Assembly: GCA_015056925.1 (NCBI GenBank) | Contig: SVFJ01000012.1 | Coordinates: 1-55,839 of the forward strand | Reading direction: 5' to 3' | Source of the DNA: Lachnospiraceae bacterium | GTDB lineage: Bacteria > Bacillota > Clostridia > Lachnospirales > Lachnospiraceae | Length of the DNA: 55,839 nt | In this document: in pieces, positions 1 to 8,240 of the stretch | How the letters are laid out: each line of letters begins with the position of its first letter | Numbering within the stretch: the stretch's first letter is position 1 | Notes under the pieces: generated by a model | Databases searched by the model: none | What the model was told of the DNA's origin: nothing | What the model saw: the letters and a program-made list of their open reading frames with translations, nothing else | Translations under genes and position numbers: made by a program

Positions 1-105
1 CTGTTTGTGTATCAGTCAGGCAAAGCGGGAACAGCTCGATATTGCATTCGCATGCTCGATTCACAGCGCCTACGGCGCTTGTTCATCGAACGGCGTCGCC
101 GTATA

Positions 106-165
106 CATCTATGCACGAATATGTCTGTTTGTGAGCAAGCTCCCACAGACTATTCTACATAGATG
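106..165. repeat. Long imperfect hairpin upstream of flgM promoter
   Basis: CATCTATG (106-113) pairs perfectly with CATAGATG (158-165), and most of the interior pairs as well around the loop at GAGCAAGCTC (133-142). Two smaller palindromes lie just upstream, GCGCC-TAC-GGCGC near 66-78 and CGGCG-T-CGCCG at 91-101. There is no T-run, so it is not a typical intrinsic terminator. The first 220 bases hold no convincing gene. It may be the 3' tail of an upstream transcript or a small palindromic repeat. Confidence 0.4.
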
Positions 166-224
166 TGCATGGCTCATACAAACCCGAAGTTGTCAATAAA
201 GATGAAAAAATTTATGAAAAGGTG

Positions 225-251
225 TAAAGTAAATAAGGAAAAATCCGATAA
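225..251 (+). promoter_or_regulatory. sigma-28 (sigma-D) promoter for flgM operon
   Basis: TAAA at 225-228, a 15-nt spacer and TCCGATAA at 244-251 match the sigma-28/sigma-D consensus TAAA-N15-GCCGATAA/T almost exactly. Transcription would start near 258, giving a leader of about 57 nt before flgM. Confidence 0.8.
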
Positions 252-314
252 ACATAATAAGAAGTAGCAGAATATATGTAGGCAGCACATTTTTAGAATA
301 AGGAGGAGTCTAGA

Positions 315-596
315 ATGCGTATAGATGCATATAACCAAATTCAACAGATATATGAAAGCTCTAAAGTAAAGAAGACAGAAGAGCCTAAGACTACGAAAGC
401 TAGTTTTAGGGACCAGTTAATGTTGTCTTCGCTTGGTATTGATGCACAGCTGGCTAAACAGACAGTTGCAAATACGCCGGATATCAGAGAGGAAGTTGTA
501 GGACCAATCAAGGAACAGATTGATAATGGTACTTACGATGTAAGCGCTGAAGAATTTGCCGGAAAGCTTTTAGAGAGATATAGCGGATTATTTTAA
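315..596 (+). CDS. flgM: Anti-sigma-28 factor FlgM
   Basis: FlgM binds and silences the flagellar sigma factor sigma-28 until hook completion allows its export or release. The 93-aa length and the C-terminal pattern (residues about 55-90: VVGPIKEQIDNGTYDVSAEE, then a leucine-rich helix) fit the FlgM family sigma-binding region. A strong AAGGAGGA ribosome site precedes the ATG. It is the first gene behind a sigma-28 promoter, so sigma-28 would drive its own inhibitor, the usual feedback loop. flgN follows after about 50 bases. Confidence 0.9.
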   Translation: MRIDAYNQIQQIYESSKVKKTEEPKTTKASFRDQLMLSSLGIDAQLAKQTVANTPDIREEVVGPIKEQIDNGTYDVSAEEFAGKLLERYSGLF

Positions 597-646
597 GAAC
601 TGTAATGGACAACTATGTATTGACGTAAAGAGTGAGAGGTAAACAG

Positions 647-1165
647 GTGGCTAGTTTATTAGAGAATTTAATTGATGTCTTAGGCCATGAGAACACAGAG
701 TATGAAGCTCTGCAAGAACTCGCGGATAAGAAGACTACCTTTATTATAAAGGGAGACATCAAAAACCTGGATAAAATCACGGAAGAGGAGCAGGTTATCG
801 TTGGCAGGATAAATAAGCTGGAAAAAACAAGACGGGACGTCTTGGTAAGCATAGCCGACGTAGTAAACAGGGATGTTGAAACATTGAAACTGAAGAATCT
901 GATTCAGATGCTGGAGAAGCGTCCTGACCAACAGGCACAGCTTGTAGAGGTTCAGGAGAAATTAAGTGTAACAATACAGCGAATGAAGGAAGCAAATGTG
1001 AAAAATCAGATGCTGCTGGAAGATGCACTTGAGATGGTAGGATTCAATTTGAATATGCTTCGGGCCCTGAAATCTGCGCCGCAAACAGCCGATTATACAA
1101 AGAATGCATATAATACAGGAAACGTATTAGGTATCATTCATGGTGGTTTCGACGCGAAACAATAA
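647..1165 (+). CDS. flgN: Flagellar export chaperone FlgN
   Basis: FlgN family proteins are cytoplasmic helical chaperones that guard the hook-filament junction proteins FlgK and FlgL before export. This 172-aa product is almost entirely helical and charged and lies directly before flgK, the usual position. I prefer the GTG at 647 because GAGAGG (634-639) sits 7 nt before it; an in-frame GTG at 632 would add five residues but has no good ribosome site. The next gene begins about 20 bases downstream. Confidence 0.85.
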   Translation: MASLLENLIDVLGHENTEYEALQELADKKTTFIIKGDIKNLDKITEEEQVIVGRINKLEKTRRDVLVSIADVVNRDVETLKLKNLIQMLEKRPDQQAQLVEVQEKLSVTIQRMKEANVKNQMLLEDALEMVGFNLNMLRALKSAPQTADYTKNAYNTGNVLGIIHGGFDAKQ

Positions 1166-1185
1166 AACATCATGAGGTGATACCT

Positions 1186-2994
1186 ATGTCTTTGTTTGGA
1201 GGATTATATGTAGGAAGCAGCGGATTAAGAAATTCGCAGAATGCATTAAATACCGTTGCTCATAACTTATCAAATATTAATACACCCGGCTATGTGCGAC
1301 AGCAGGTCGCACTGGCCGATACACATTATACAAAAGTCTCAACGCGCAATGGCGACCCGAATCAGCAGGCGGGCCTTGGCGTTCAATATTCCGAGGTAAG
1401 GCATGTCAGAGATTATTTTCTGGACAAAACTTATCGCGAGGAGTCAGGCAGGTACTCATTTTATGAGACCTCATATTCGGCAGTGTTAGAGGTAGAGGAT
1501 ATCTTGGGAGAGCTGGATGGAGCGGCATTCAAGGAATCCATGGAAAGTTTGTGGACAGCCTTTGAAGAACTTTCAAAAAGCCCTGAGGACCCAACCAATA
1601 TTTCTTTATTGGTACAGTCATCAGCATCCTTTATCGAAAATGCTACATCTGTATACCAGTCCTTTAAAGAGTATCAGGCAAATCTGAATACGCAGATTAA
1701 GGATGCGGTGGATGCAATCAATGAAATCGGTAAGAGTATTACACAATTGAATGAAGAAATTTCCAAGATAGAAAGCGGCGGTGTCGAGAAGGCAAATGAC
1801 CTTCGAGATGTCAGAGACCAGCTCCTTGATACCTTGGCAGGATATGGAAATATATCTTATGACGAGGATGTAAAGGGTATGGTCAATGTCAGACTATACG
1901 GAGAGGATTTTATTACGGAGAAAACTTATAATGAGATACTTCTTCTGGAAGATACAGAGACAGGAAGTGGCTTCTATACACCGTATTGGTCCAAGAATCT
2001 GACCTATATGACGGATGAGGAAGGCAATCGGATTCCTGATTATAACAGTGCATTGGTAGTTAGAACCACAACCGAAATCTCGGCATTAAAGGATACGGAT
2101 ATTGGAACACTTCGCAGTTTATTACTTGCAAGAGGTGACCACTATGCGGATTATACAGACCTTGATGCTTCCTGTGTAACGCAGCGTAAGCTGGATGCAT
2201 TGGAGATGACCGAAGAAGAGTATCTTGCAAATGCAGAAGAAAATCAAAAGACCTATTATAATGACCATATTATGAATTCGATAATTATGAACGTGCAGTC
2301 ACAGTTTGATAATGTGGTACATGCCATTGCAACAAAGATAAATGATGTGCTGGCAAGTCATTGTGACCCGAAGTCAGGTTATCTTTGTAACCCGGATGGA
2401 ACACCAATGCAGATGTTCGTAAAAACAGAAGGCGAAGCCTATGAAAAAATTTCATCTGCTGAGTACGATGCGCTTGTAGCAGAGGGCGGAAGTGCATATC
2501 CAATCTATAATGCAAAGGGTGAAGCGACAGGTCTTTATTGGAAATATATAGAAGAAGATGCCAATGTAAAGGTAAGCCTTTACAACTGTGAGGGAATGGA
2601 GATTAATCAGGAGTTGGTACAGGTTCCGGCATTACTTGGGTTTATGAAGGTGGATGGTTCAGCAGATTATAATTTGGGAACAGCCTTTATTAACAGCTTT
2701 GCCGAGGAAGGCCTATACCTGAATCCGAATTCGACAGCAGAAAGCTCCTTTGAAGGCTGCTATGTAGACCTTGTAAATCAACAGGCTACGCTGGGAAATA
2801 TCTACAAGCAGATGTATGAGTTTGAACAGCTTTCTACAGAACAGATAGACGGAAACAGACAAAGCGTCATCGGTGCATCTTCGGATGAAGAGCTGGAGCA
2901 TATGATTATGTACCAGAATGCATATAATGCAGCCAGCCGATACATAAACGTAATCAATACCATGTTAGATTCACTTCTTAGCATGGCAATGTAA
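1186..2994 (+). CDS. flgK: Flagellar hook-associated protein FlgK (copy 1)
   Basis: HAP1, the first hook-filament junction protein. The N-terminus (SLFGGLYVGSSGLRNSQNAL, then HNLSNINTPGYVRQQ) is the classic rod/hook/HAP signature. The C-terminus (residues about 560-602, ending in IDN-like helices with INTMLDSLLSMAM) completes the coiled-coil pair. At 602 aa it is in the normal FlgK range. The start is placed at the ATG at 1186, 5 nt after GAGGTGA; an upstream GTG (1177) is less likely. It is followed 15 nt later by a second FlgK-like gene, so the junction may contain two different HAP1 subunits. Confidence 0.92.
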   Translation: MSLFGGLYVGSSGLRNSQNALNTVAHNLSNINTPGYVRQQVALADTHYTKVSTRNGDPNQQAGLGVQYSEVRHVRDYFLDKTYREESGRYSFYETSYSAVLEVEDILGELDGAAFKESMESLWTAFEELSKSPEDPTNISLLVQSSASFIENATSVYQSFKEYQANLNTQIKDAVDAINEIGKSITQLNEEISKIESGGVEKANDLRDVRDQLLDTLAGYGNISYDEDVKGMVNVRLYGEDFITEKTYNEILLLEDTETGSGFYTPYWSKNLTYMTDEEGNRIPDYNSALVVRTTTEISALKDTDIGTLRSLLLARGDHYADYTDLDASCVTQRKLDALEMTEEEYLANAEENQKTYYNDHIMNSIIMNVQSQFDNVVHAIATKINDVLASHCDPKSGYLCNPDGTPMQMFVKTEGEAYEKISSAEYDALVAEGGSAYPIYNAKGEATGLYWKYIEEDANVKVSLYNCEGMEINQELVQVPALLGFMKVDGSADYNLGTAFINSFAEEGLYLNPNSTAESSFEGCYVDLVNQQATLGNIYKQMYEFEQLSTEQIDGNRQSVIGASSDEELEHMIMYQNAYNAASRYINVINTMLDSLLSMAM

Positions 2995-3009
2995 TAAGGA
3001 GGAAACGCT

Positions 3010-4893
3010 ATGCCTTCTACATTTTTAGGCTTAAATATTTCGTATACAGGACTTGTAGCATCCAATGCCGGCTTGAATACGACATCAAATAATATTGCAA
3101 ATATCGAGACAAAGGGCTACAGCAGACAGCAGGTATATCAGGAGGCGGCACAGGCGCTGAGGTCATATACGACATTTGGCTGTGTGGGAGCAGGTGTTGA
3201 TATTCTGGGAGCACAGAGAGTCAGAGACCAGTACTATGATGTAAAGTATTGGAACAATAATTCTAAGCTTGGTGAGTACGACAAGAAGCAGTACTATGCA
3301 GCAATTGTAGAAACCTATTTAAATGATACAGAAACAGTGAAGGGCTTTACTTCCATCTTTGATGAACTGGAAGCTGCACTTTCCTCTTTGCAGACCAATA
3401 CAGGTGATGTTAACTATGCACTTGATTTTGTGGGTAAGGCAGGAAACTTATGTGAGTACTTTAACCTTCTCTATAATAATTTCCAGTCTATGCAGAGGGA
3501 TGTAAATGATGAGATTAAGATTAAGGTAGATGAACTCAACAGTATTGGACAGGAGATTGCTTCCTTAAATAAGCAGATTAATATCATTGAAATGGATGGA
3601 TATACAACTGCAAATGAATTAAGAGATAAGAGAGATTTGTTGGTAGACCAGCTGTCTTCGATTATTGATGTTACAACGGAAGAGGTACCGATTATTGATT
3701 CCTTAAGCGGTGAACCGACCAATGCCAATAATTTTATGGTGAGAATTGCAGGGGGGCAGATGCTGGTAGACGGCTATCAGTATCGCACATTAATGTGTGA
3801 CCCTAGAGAAGAGTATGAGAAGGTAAATCAGAATGACATATTAGGACTCTTTGATATCAAGTGGACGGATACATTAGAAGAACTCTGTGTGTATGCGGAT
3901 ACAACACAGGGGCAGCTTAAGGGTCTTATCGAGATGCGAGACGGTAATAACGAAGAGGCATTCAACGGTAAGATAACAGAGATAAATGAGAGTGAGCAGA
4001 CAGTAAAGATTAAAGTGTCAGAGGATTATCTGAAGGATATTTCAAAGTCTACGCTTCCTCTTACGAATGGTACTCTGACAGTGGGAGCAACAGATTATAT
4101 TTATAAAAGCTGGAGCGTGGAGGCATTCAGAGGAGCTTCCGGCGAGATGGAGTATTACTATACCTTCCAGTTGGATAAGAATACAGCAAGAAATCCGATT
4201 CCGGTATCGAAGGAGGAGGAGAGACAGATTGCCAAGGTAGGAGAAAGAGTGGATTATCAGGGAATTCCTTACTACCTTGAGCAGATGAATGAGTGGATTA
4301 GAGATTATGCAGCAACCTTTAATGGCATTTATGGTCAGGAGGGTGCTACGGATTATGATGAAATAGATAGAACCGGAGCCATTTTCTTTACGGGAAATGA
4401 CGTAACAACAGGAAAGCAGTATGCGTTAGATGTTGATTTTGATTCTACAAAGTTTAGCTCTACGGAGGATGGATATTTCCAGATTACAGCAGGTAATTTT
4501 AATGTGCAGCGTTCTATAGAGGAGAATCCAAACACCATGGCAACCCATACCGGAGAAACAGACGGTATTACAAAGTACAATATTATTGAGCAGCTGTTTG
4601 ACTTGAACACCAATCCTGAGAAGATGGAATTTAGAGGCTGTAAGGCAGAAGAGTTCTTAGTATGTCTCATGGGTGATGCAGCATTGAATGCAGCAAGTGC
4701 CAACAGCTTTCAGGCAATCTATACGGATATTGGCAATACAATTGAAAATAACCGCTTATCTATCAGCGGCGTGGATGCGGATGAGGAAGCAGCAAATATG
4801 ATAAAGTTCCAGACTTCCTATAATCTTTCAAGTAAGATGATTTCCGTATTGTGTGAGATTTATGACAAGCTGATTCTGGAGACAGGAGTATAA
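3010..4893 (+). CDS. flgK: Flagellar hook-associated protein FlgK (copy 2)
   Basis: A second, divergent HAP1 of 627 aa immediately behind the first. It has the same N-terminal architecture (ISYTGLVASNAGLNTTSNNI, then NIETKGYSRQQV) and a matching C-terminal helix (MIKFQTSYNLSSKMISVLCE). The middle is diverged from copy 1, so this is an old duplication rather than a recent repeat. A start at ATG 3010 is supported by AAGGAGGAA (2996-3004). Whether both subunits sit in one junction or are used alternatively cannot be read from sequence. Confidence 0.9.
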   Translation: MPSTFLGLNISYTGLVASNAGLNTTSNNIANIETKGYSRQQVYQEAAQALRSYTTFGCVGAGVDILGAQRVRDQYYDVKYWNNNSKLGEYDKKQYYAAIVETYLNDTETVKGFTSIFDELEAALSSLQTNTGDVNYALDFVGKAGNLCEYFNLLYNNFQSMQRDVNDEIKIKVDELNSIGQEIASLNKQINIIEMDGYTTANELRDKRDLLVDQLSSIIDVTTEEVPIIDSLSGEPTNANNFMVRIAGGQMLVDGYQYRTLMCDPREEYEKVNQNDILGLFDIKWTDTLEELCVYADTTQGQLKGLIEMRDGNNEEAFNGKITEINESEQTVKIKVSEDYLKDISKSTLPLTNGTLTVGATDYIYKSWSVEAFRGASGEMEYYYTFQLDKNTARNPIPVSKEEERQIAKVGERVDYQGIPYYLEQMNEWIRDYAATFNGIYGQEGATDYDEIDRTGAIFFTGNDVTTGKQYALDVDFDSTKFSSTEDGYFQITAGNFNVQRSIEENPNTMATHTGETDGITKYNIIEQLFDLNTNPEKMEFRGCKAEEFLVCLMGDAALNAASANSFQAIYTDIGNTIENNRLSISGVDADEEAANMIKFQTSYNLSSKMISVLCEIYDKLILETGV

Positions 4894-4905
4894 GGAGAAT
4901 AACCT

Positions 4906-6801
4906 ATGGCAATGCGTATAACCACTAAGATGATGCAGAGTACATCACTTAACAACATCAATACAAATAAAGCATTACAGGAAAAGCTGACAACACAGAT
5001 GTCGACACAGAAGAAGATTACAAGACCTTCTGATGACCCTGTTATCGCAATTCGTTCCTTGAGACTGAATGCGTCTTTGAATAAGATTGACCAGTATTAT
5101 GAGAAGAATACTGAGGATGCAGAAAGCTGGCTGACACTGACTGAGGCGGCAATTAAAACAACTACGGATATTTTGACCAATATGAAGGAAAAAATAACGC
5201 AGGATGCAAATGGATATTTGACCGTGAAAGACCGTCAGGCGCTTATGGAGAATCTGGTAAATTTCAAGAGAGAGGTATATGCAACCGGTAATGCTGACAG
5301 TGCGGGAAGAAGCATTTTCACAGGTTATCGTACAGACTCGCCATTGACTTTCCAGGCGGATAAGGCAGAACGCTATGAGATTATCGAGCAGAGAAATAAC
5401 ACCTTTATTGATAATACTACCTTTGTCAGAACAAAGGATTTGGCATCAATCAATGATGGTAATTTCAATAATATTGATACCACAGAGTATCAGGTAGAGA
5501 CTTATGAGATTCCAAGAATCAGAGCGTCCTATGCTGATTTGGATATTGATAAGGATATTCAGACAGGTAAGCTGAGTGCGGATGTCAGCTTAAGTTATAT
5601 GGCAGAGACTGGAAAGGCATTTGTAAATGATAAGCTTGGAGCAAGTATGTCAACAAGCTATGGTTCAGTATTTATGGAAGAGCTTGCCATGCCGGCAGAA
5701 CAGATGAGATTTGTTATAACAGATAATACCGGCGCGAAGCAGGAAGTTACCCTGAATAAGGGTGAGTCTACATTGATTACAACTCCTGATGGTGATTTGA
5801 AGATTAGCTTCCATACAAAGAAGGGTGAGACTACAGTCACAGTAGATGAACTGGATATTAACGGTAATGTAGTAAGAGACTATACCATGAAGGCAACAGA
5901 GGGTAAGAATGAGTTAGGACAGCCAATCTATGCTTTTGAGGATAATTATGAAACAAGCATCACGGTAACAGATTTGTATGAATCCGGCTCAGACGAAGCG
6001 TATGAAGCAGCTTTGGGAGATGCCAATGCTGATGCTATCGTATATGTAGCAGAAACCGGAGAATTTCTCTTAGGAGCAAATATTTTCGAGGAGCTTTCTA
6101 AGCTGCCAAAGGATATGGAGATTCGTCTTGGTTACGAGAAGACAAACTGGCAGTCAGGAGATTTGGACCCAATCCATTACTTCTACTCTGTCAGAGAGGA
6201 TGAGCTTCGTGGAGAAGTCGTTTACAATGAAGATAAGTTAAATAATCCGGGAACAGATAATGCGGACCAGATTATCTCTTATGATATCGGAAGTAATCAG
6301 ACCATTCGTGTCAATACTACAGCGGATGAGATATTTACCCATGATATCGGAAGGGATATGGATGAGCTGTTAGCTATGTTGGATGATTATGGTGCTATTG
6401 ATGGTACATATGAGACGGTCAAGGGCTTGATAAAGTCTGAGGAATATGAGGGCGAGGAACTGGAGAAGCTGGAGACACAGCTTGCTGCTTTGGATAAGGC
6501 TAAGACCTTATTGGGTGACAAGATTCAGTTTACCATAGAAGGACTTCAGACGAAGTTTAACGGATATATTGAGAAGACAACACTTGCTTACACTGATTGC
6601 GGAAGCCGTGCTTCAAGATTGAAGCTGATTCAGAACAGACTGTCATCTCAGCAGACCAACTTTGAGGAGCTGGTATCAGCCAACGAGGATGCGGATATTA
6701 CAGACTTAGCAATTCAGTTAAGTAGTGTAAAGCTTACCTATGAGGCTGCGCTGTCCTCTATCAGTTATGTTATGCAGACAAGCTTGTTAGATTACATCTA
6801 A
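4906..6801 (+). CDS. flgL: Flagellar hook-associated protein FlgL, enlarged
   Basis: HAP3, the second junction protein next to the filament. The N-terminal about 160 residues (MRITTKMMQSTSLNNIN, TRPSDDPVIAIRSLRLNAS, GNADSAGRSIFTGYRTDSPL) and the C-terminal about 80 residues (SRASRLKLIQNRL, ISYVMQTSLL) match FlgL/flagellin D0-D1 regions. At 631 aa it is about twice the size of typical FlgL (near 300 aa); the extra length lies in the surface-exposed centre (roughly residues 165-540), which is acidic and repeat-free. ATG at 4906 follows AAGGAG. It closes the flgM operon. Confidence 0.9.
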   Translation: MAMRITTKMMQSTSLNNINTNKALQEKLTTQMSTQKKITRPSDDPVIAIRSLRLNASLNKIDQYYEKNTEDAESWLTLTEAAIKTTTDILTNMKEKITQDANGYLTVKDRQALMENLVNFKREVYATGNADSAGRSIFTGYRTDSPLTFQADKAERYEIIEQRNNTFIDNTTFVRTKDLASINDGNFNNIDTTEYQVETYEIPRIRASYADLDIDKDIQTGKLSADVSLSYMAETGKAFVNDKLGASMSTSYGSVFMEELAMPAEQMRFVITDNTGAKQEVTLNKGESTLITTPDGDLKISFHTKKGETTVTVDELDINGNVVRDYTMKATEGKNELGQPIYAFEDNYETSITVTDLYESGSDEAYEAALGDANADAIVYVAETGEFLLGANIFEELSKLPKDMEIRLGYEKTNWQSGDLDPIHYFYSVREDELRGEVVYNEDKLNNPGTDNADQIISYDIGSNQTIRVNTTADEIFTHDIGRDMDELLAMLDDYGAIDGTYETVKGLIKSEEYEGEELEKLETQLAALDKAKTLLGDKIQFTIEGLQTKFNGYIEKTTLAYTDCGSRASRLKLIQNRLSSQQTNFEELVSANEDADITDLAIQLSSVKLTYEAALSSISYVMQTSLLDYI

Positions 6802-6854
6802 CATAAAGTTGTCCGAATAAATAAAAGAATTACATAAATTATAAGAAAAATATA

Positions 6855-6907
6855 GCGCGGATTGTGATTATCTGATAAAATAGTAGTATCAGTTTCACAA
6901 TTCGTGC
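6855..6907 (+). promoter_or_regulatory. Long hairpin with extended -10 promoter upstream of fliW
   Basis: Bases 6855-6866 pair with 6896-6907 over 12 bp (two G-T pairs), then 6872-6877 with 6887-6892 over 6 bp, with a 9-nt loop. There is no T-run after it, so it is not a standard terminator. An extended -10 (TGATAAAAT, 6873-6881) overlaps the hairpin loop, so this could be an operator, a leader structure, or a 3' end-stabilising hairpin for the flgL transcript. No good -35 or sigma-28 motif is seen before fliW. Confidence 0.5.
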
Positions 6908-6938
6908 GATAAAGGCAGCAGAATGGAGTGAATAGACT

Positions 6939-7409
6939 ATGGTAGAAATGACTACAAGAGTATTTGGAAAGATTGCAATCGAAGAGGACAAGATTATCCG
7001 ATTTGAACAGGGGATTCTGGGATTCCCGGATTTAAAGGATTTTACATTAATCTATAATCTGGATAAGGGAAATGATTCAGGTATCAAATGGTTACAGTCC
7101 TTGCAGGAACCGGGCTTTGCGATGCCTGTTATGAATCCTGAGTTAGTGGTGGAAGATTACTGCCCTGAGTTTGATAAGGAATATTTAAAGCCTTTAGGCG
7201 AGAGACTTGAAGAGGACGATACTCTTTTATTTGTAACAGTTACGGTACCAAAGGATATAACCAAGACAACTGTAAATTTGAAAGCTCCGATTATTGTGAA
7301 TGCTGACACCAGAAGGGCGGTTCAGCTGATTAGTGACGATGAGAAATATAGCATTAAATATGCCATTTACGATAATCTGATGGCAAAACAGCATGACGAC
7401 GAGAATTAG
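6939..7409 (+). CDS. fliW: Flagellar assembly factor FliW
   Basis: FliW is a cytoplasmic protein that binds both flagellin and CsrA. When flagellin is exported, free FliW sequesters CsrA and lifts translational repression of flagellin (established in Bacillus subtilis). The 156-aa product has the family hallmarks FGKIAIEEDKIIRFEQGILG near residues 9-28, GFPDL, and the C-terminal half with NLKAPIIVNADTRRAVQ. csrA follows 18 nt later, the conserved fliW-csrA pair. ATG at 6939 follows a GGAGTG site. The seven flagellin genes downstream make this pair a central regulator here. Confidence 0.93.
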   Translation: MVEMTTRVFGKIAIEEDKIIRFEQGILGFPDLKDFTLIYNLDKGNDSGIKWLQSLQEPGFAMPVMNPELVVEDYCPEFDKEYLKPLGERLEEDDTLLFVTVTVPKDITKTTVNLKAPIIVNADTRRAVQLISDDEKYSIKYAIYDNLMAKQHDDEN

Positions 7410-7427
7410 AGAAGGCAGGTGAATGAT

Positions 7428-7658
7428 ATGCTGGCATTATCCAGAAAAAAGGGTGAAGCCCTTATGATTAACAATGACATAGAGATTACGGTGCTGGAAA
7501 TCAAGGGAGAGCAGGTTAAGATTGGAATCAATGCTCCAAAGTCCGTACCCGTGTATCGTAAAGAGGTATATATTCAGATACAGGAGGCAAATCAGGAGGC
7601 CTCTAATGTGGCAGGTATTGAACAGCTTGCAAATCTTTTAAAAGGAAACAAGGCATAA
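7428..7658 (+). CDS. csrA: Translational regulator CsrA
   Basis: CsrA is a dimeric RNA-binding protein recognising GGA in hairpin loops and blocking ribosome access. The 76-aa product begins MLALSRKKGEALMINNDIEI and contains VKIGINAPKSVPVYRKEVY, both near-universal in the family; the conserved Arg of R-K-E-V/I-Y is present. The start is set at ATG 7428, five bases after AGGTGA, not at the GTG at 7419. Likely targets are the GGA hairpins in the flagellin leaders found at 11249, 13519, 15309, 18671 and 24354. Confidence 0.95.
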   Translation: MLALSRKKGEALMINNDIEITVLEIKGEQVKIGINAPKSVPVYRKEVYIQIQEANQEASNVAGIEQLANLLKGNKA

Positions 7659-7685
7659 TTTATAAATCAGTCATCACGTGTTGCT

Positions 7686-7722
7686 AAAAATGTTTATACT
7701 CGCTATAAACATTTTTCCTTTT
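7686..7722 (+). terminator. Intrinsic terminator after csrA
   Basis: A perfect 13-bp stem (7686-7698 with 7704-7716), a CTCGC loop, and a run of T with two C (7712-7724). The 3' arm contains the TAAA -35 element of the next promoter. Confidence 0.85.
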
Positions 7723-7732
7723 TTACCGATAT
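7706..7732 (+). promoter_or_regulatory. sigma-28 promoter for flaG-fliD-fliS operon
   Basis: TAAA (7706-7709), 15-nt spacer, ACCGATAT (7725-7732). The -35 box lies inside the 3' arm of the csrA terminator and the spacer is the terminator T-run. Confidence 0.85.
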
Positions 7733-7814
7733 AAACATTGAAGGTAACTCTAGGGAAAATGACTTCCCTCAAATTTAATATATTTAGTACATGTATAACA
7801 TGGAGGTGATAAGC

Positions 7815-8219
7815 ATGTATGTAGAACCTGTAAGAAGTACAGTGGATGTGAAGTCAGTGTCTAAGCCACAGCCACATAATACGGGGAATGTAATTCAGAT
7901 GGTATCCAAGGATGGAAAAGCTGAACAGAATACGGTAAAGGAACAAACTACAGCAAAAGCTGCACCTGAGAAGGTTGATGTGATTGAACTTCAGGCAGCA
8001 GAGACAGAGAAGATTAAAGAAGCATTAGAAAAGATTACTGCAGAACTACCGAATGCAGATGCAAAGTTTGGAATCCACGAAGCTACCAACAGAGTAACAA
8101 TTAAGCTGGTCGATAAAGAGACACAGGAAGTTATTAGGGAATTTCCACCAGAGAAGACTTTGGACATGATTGCAAAGTGTATGGAAATTGCGGGCGTTTT
8201 GGTGGATGAGAAGTTGTAA
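7815..8219 (+). CDS. flaG: Flagellar protein FlaG
   Basis: FlaG family protein, thought to influence filament length; its exact role is unclear. The 134-aa product has a variable, disordered N-terminal half and the conserved C-terminal domain (residues about 65-134) with VTIKLVDKETQEVIREFPPE and a final helix, as in YvyC/FlaG. The ATG at 7815 lies five bases after GGAGGTGA (7802-7809), so the in-frame ATG at 7791 is rejected. It is the first gene of the fliD operon, behind its own sigma-28 promoter. Confidence 0.88.
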   Translation: MYVEPVRSTVDVKSVSKPQPHNTGNVIQMVSKDGKAEQNTVKEQTTAKAAPEKVDVIELQAAETEKIKEALEKITAELPNADAKFGIHEATNRVTIKLVDKETQEVIREFPPEKTLDMIAKCMEIAGVLVDEKL

Positions 8220-8240
8220 GAAAGCCAAGAGGTATATATT

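Noticed and set aside
5-199. A 64-codon open frame at the left end
   Set aside because: It runs through several palindromes, has no ribosome site and its product has no recognisable pattern; treated as noncoding.
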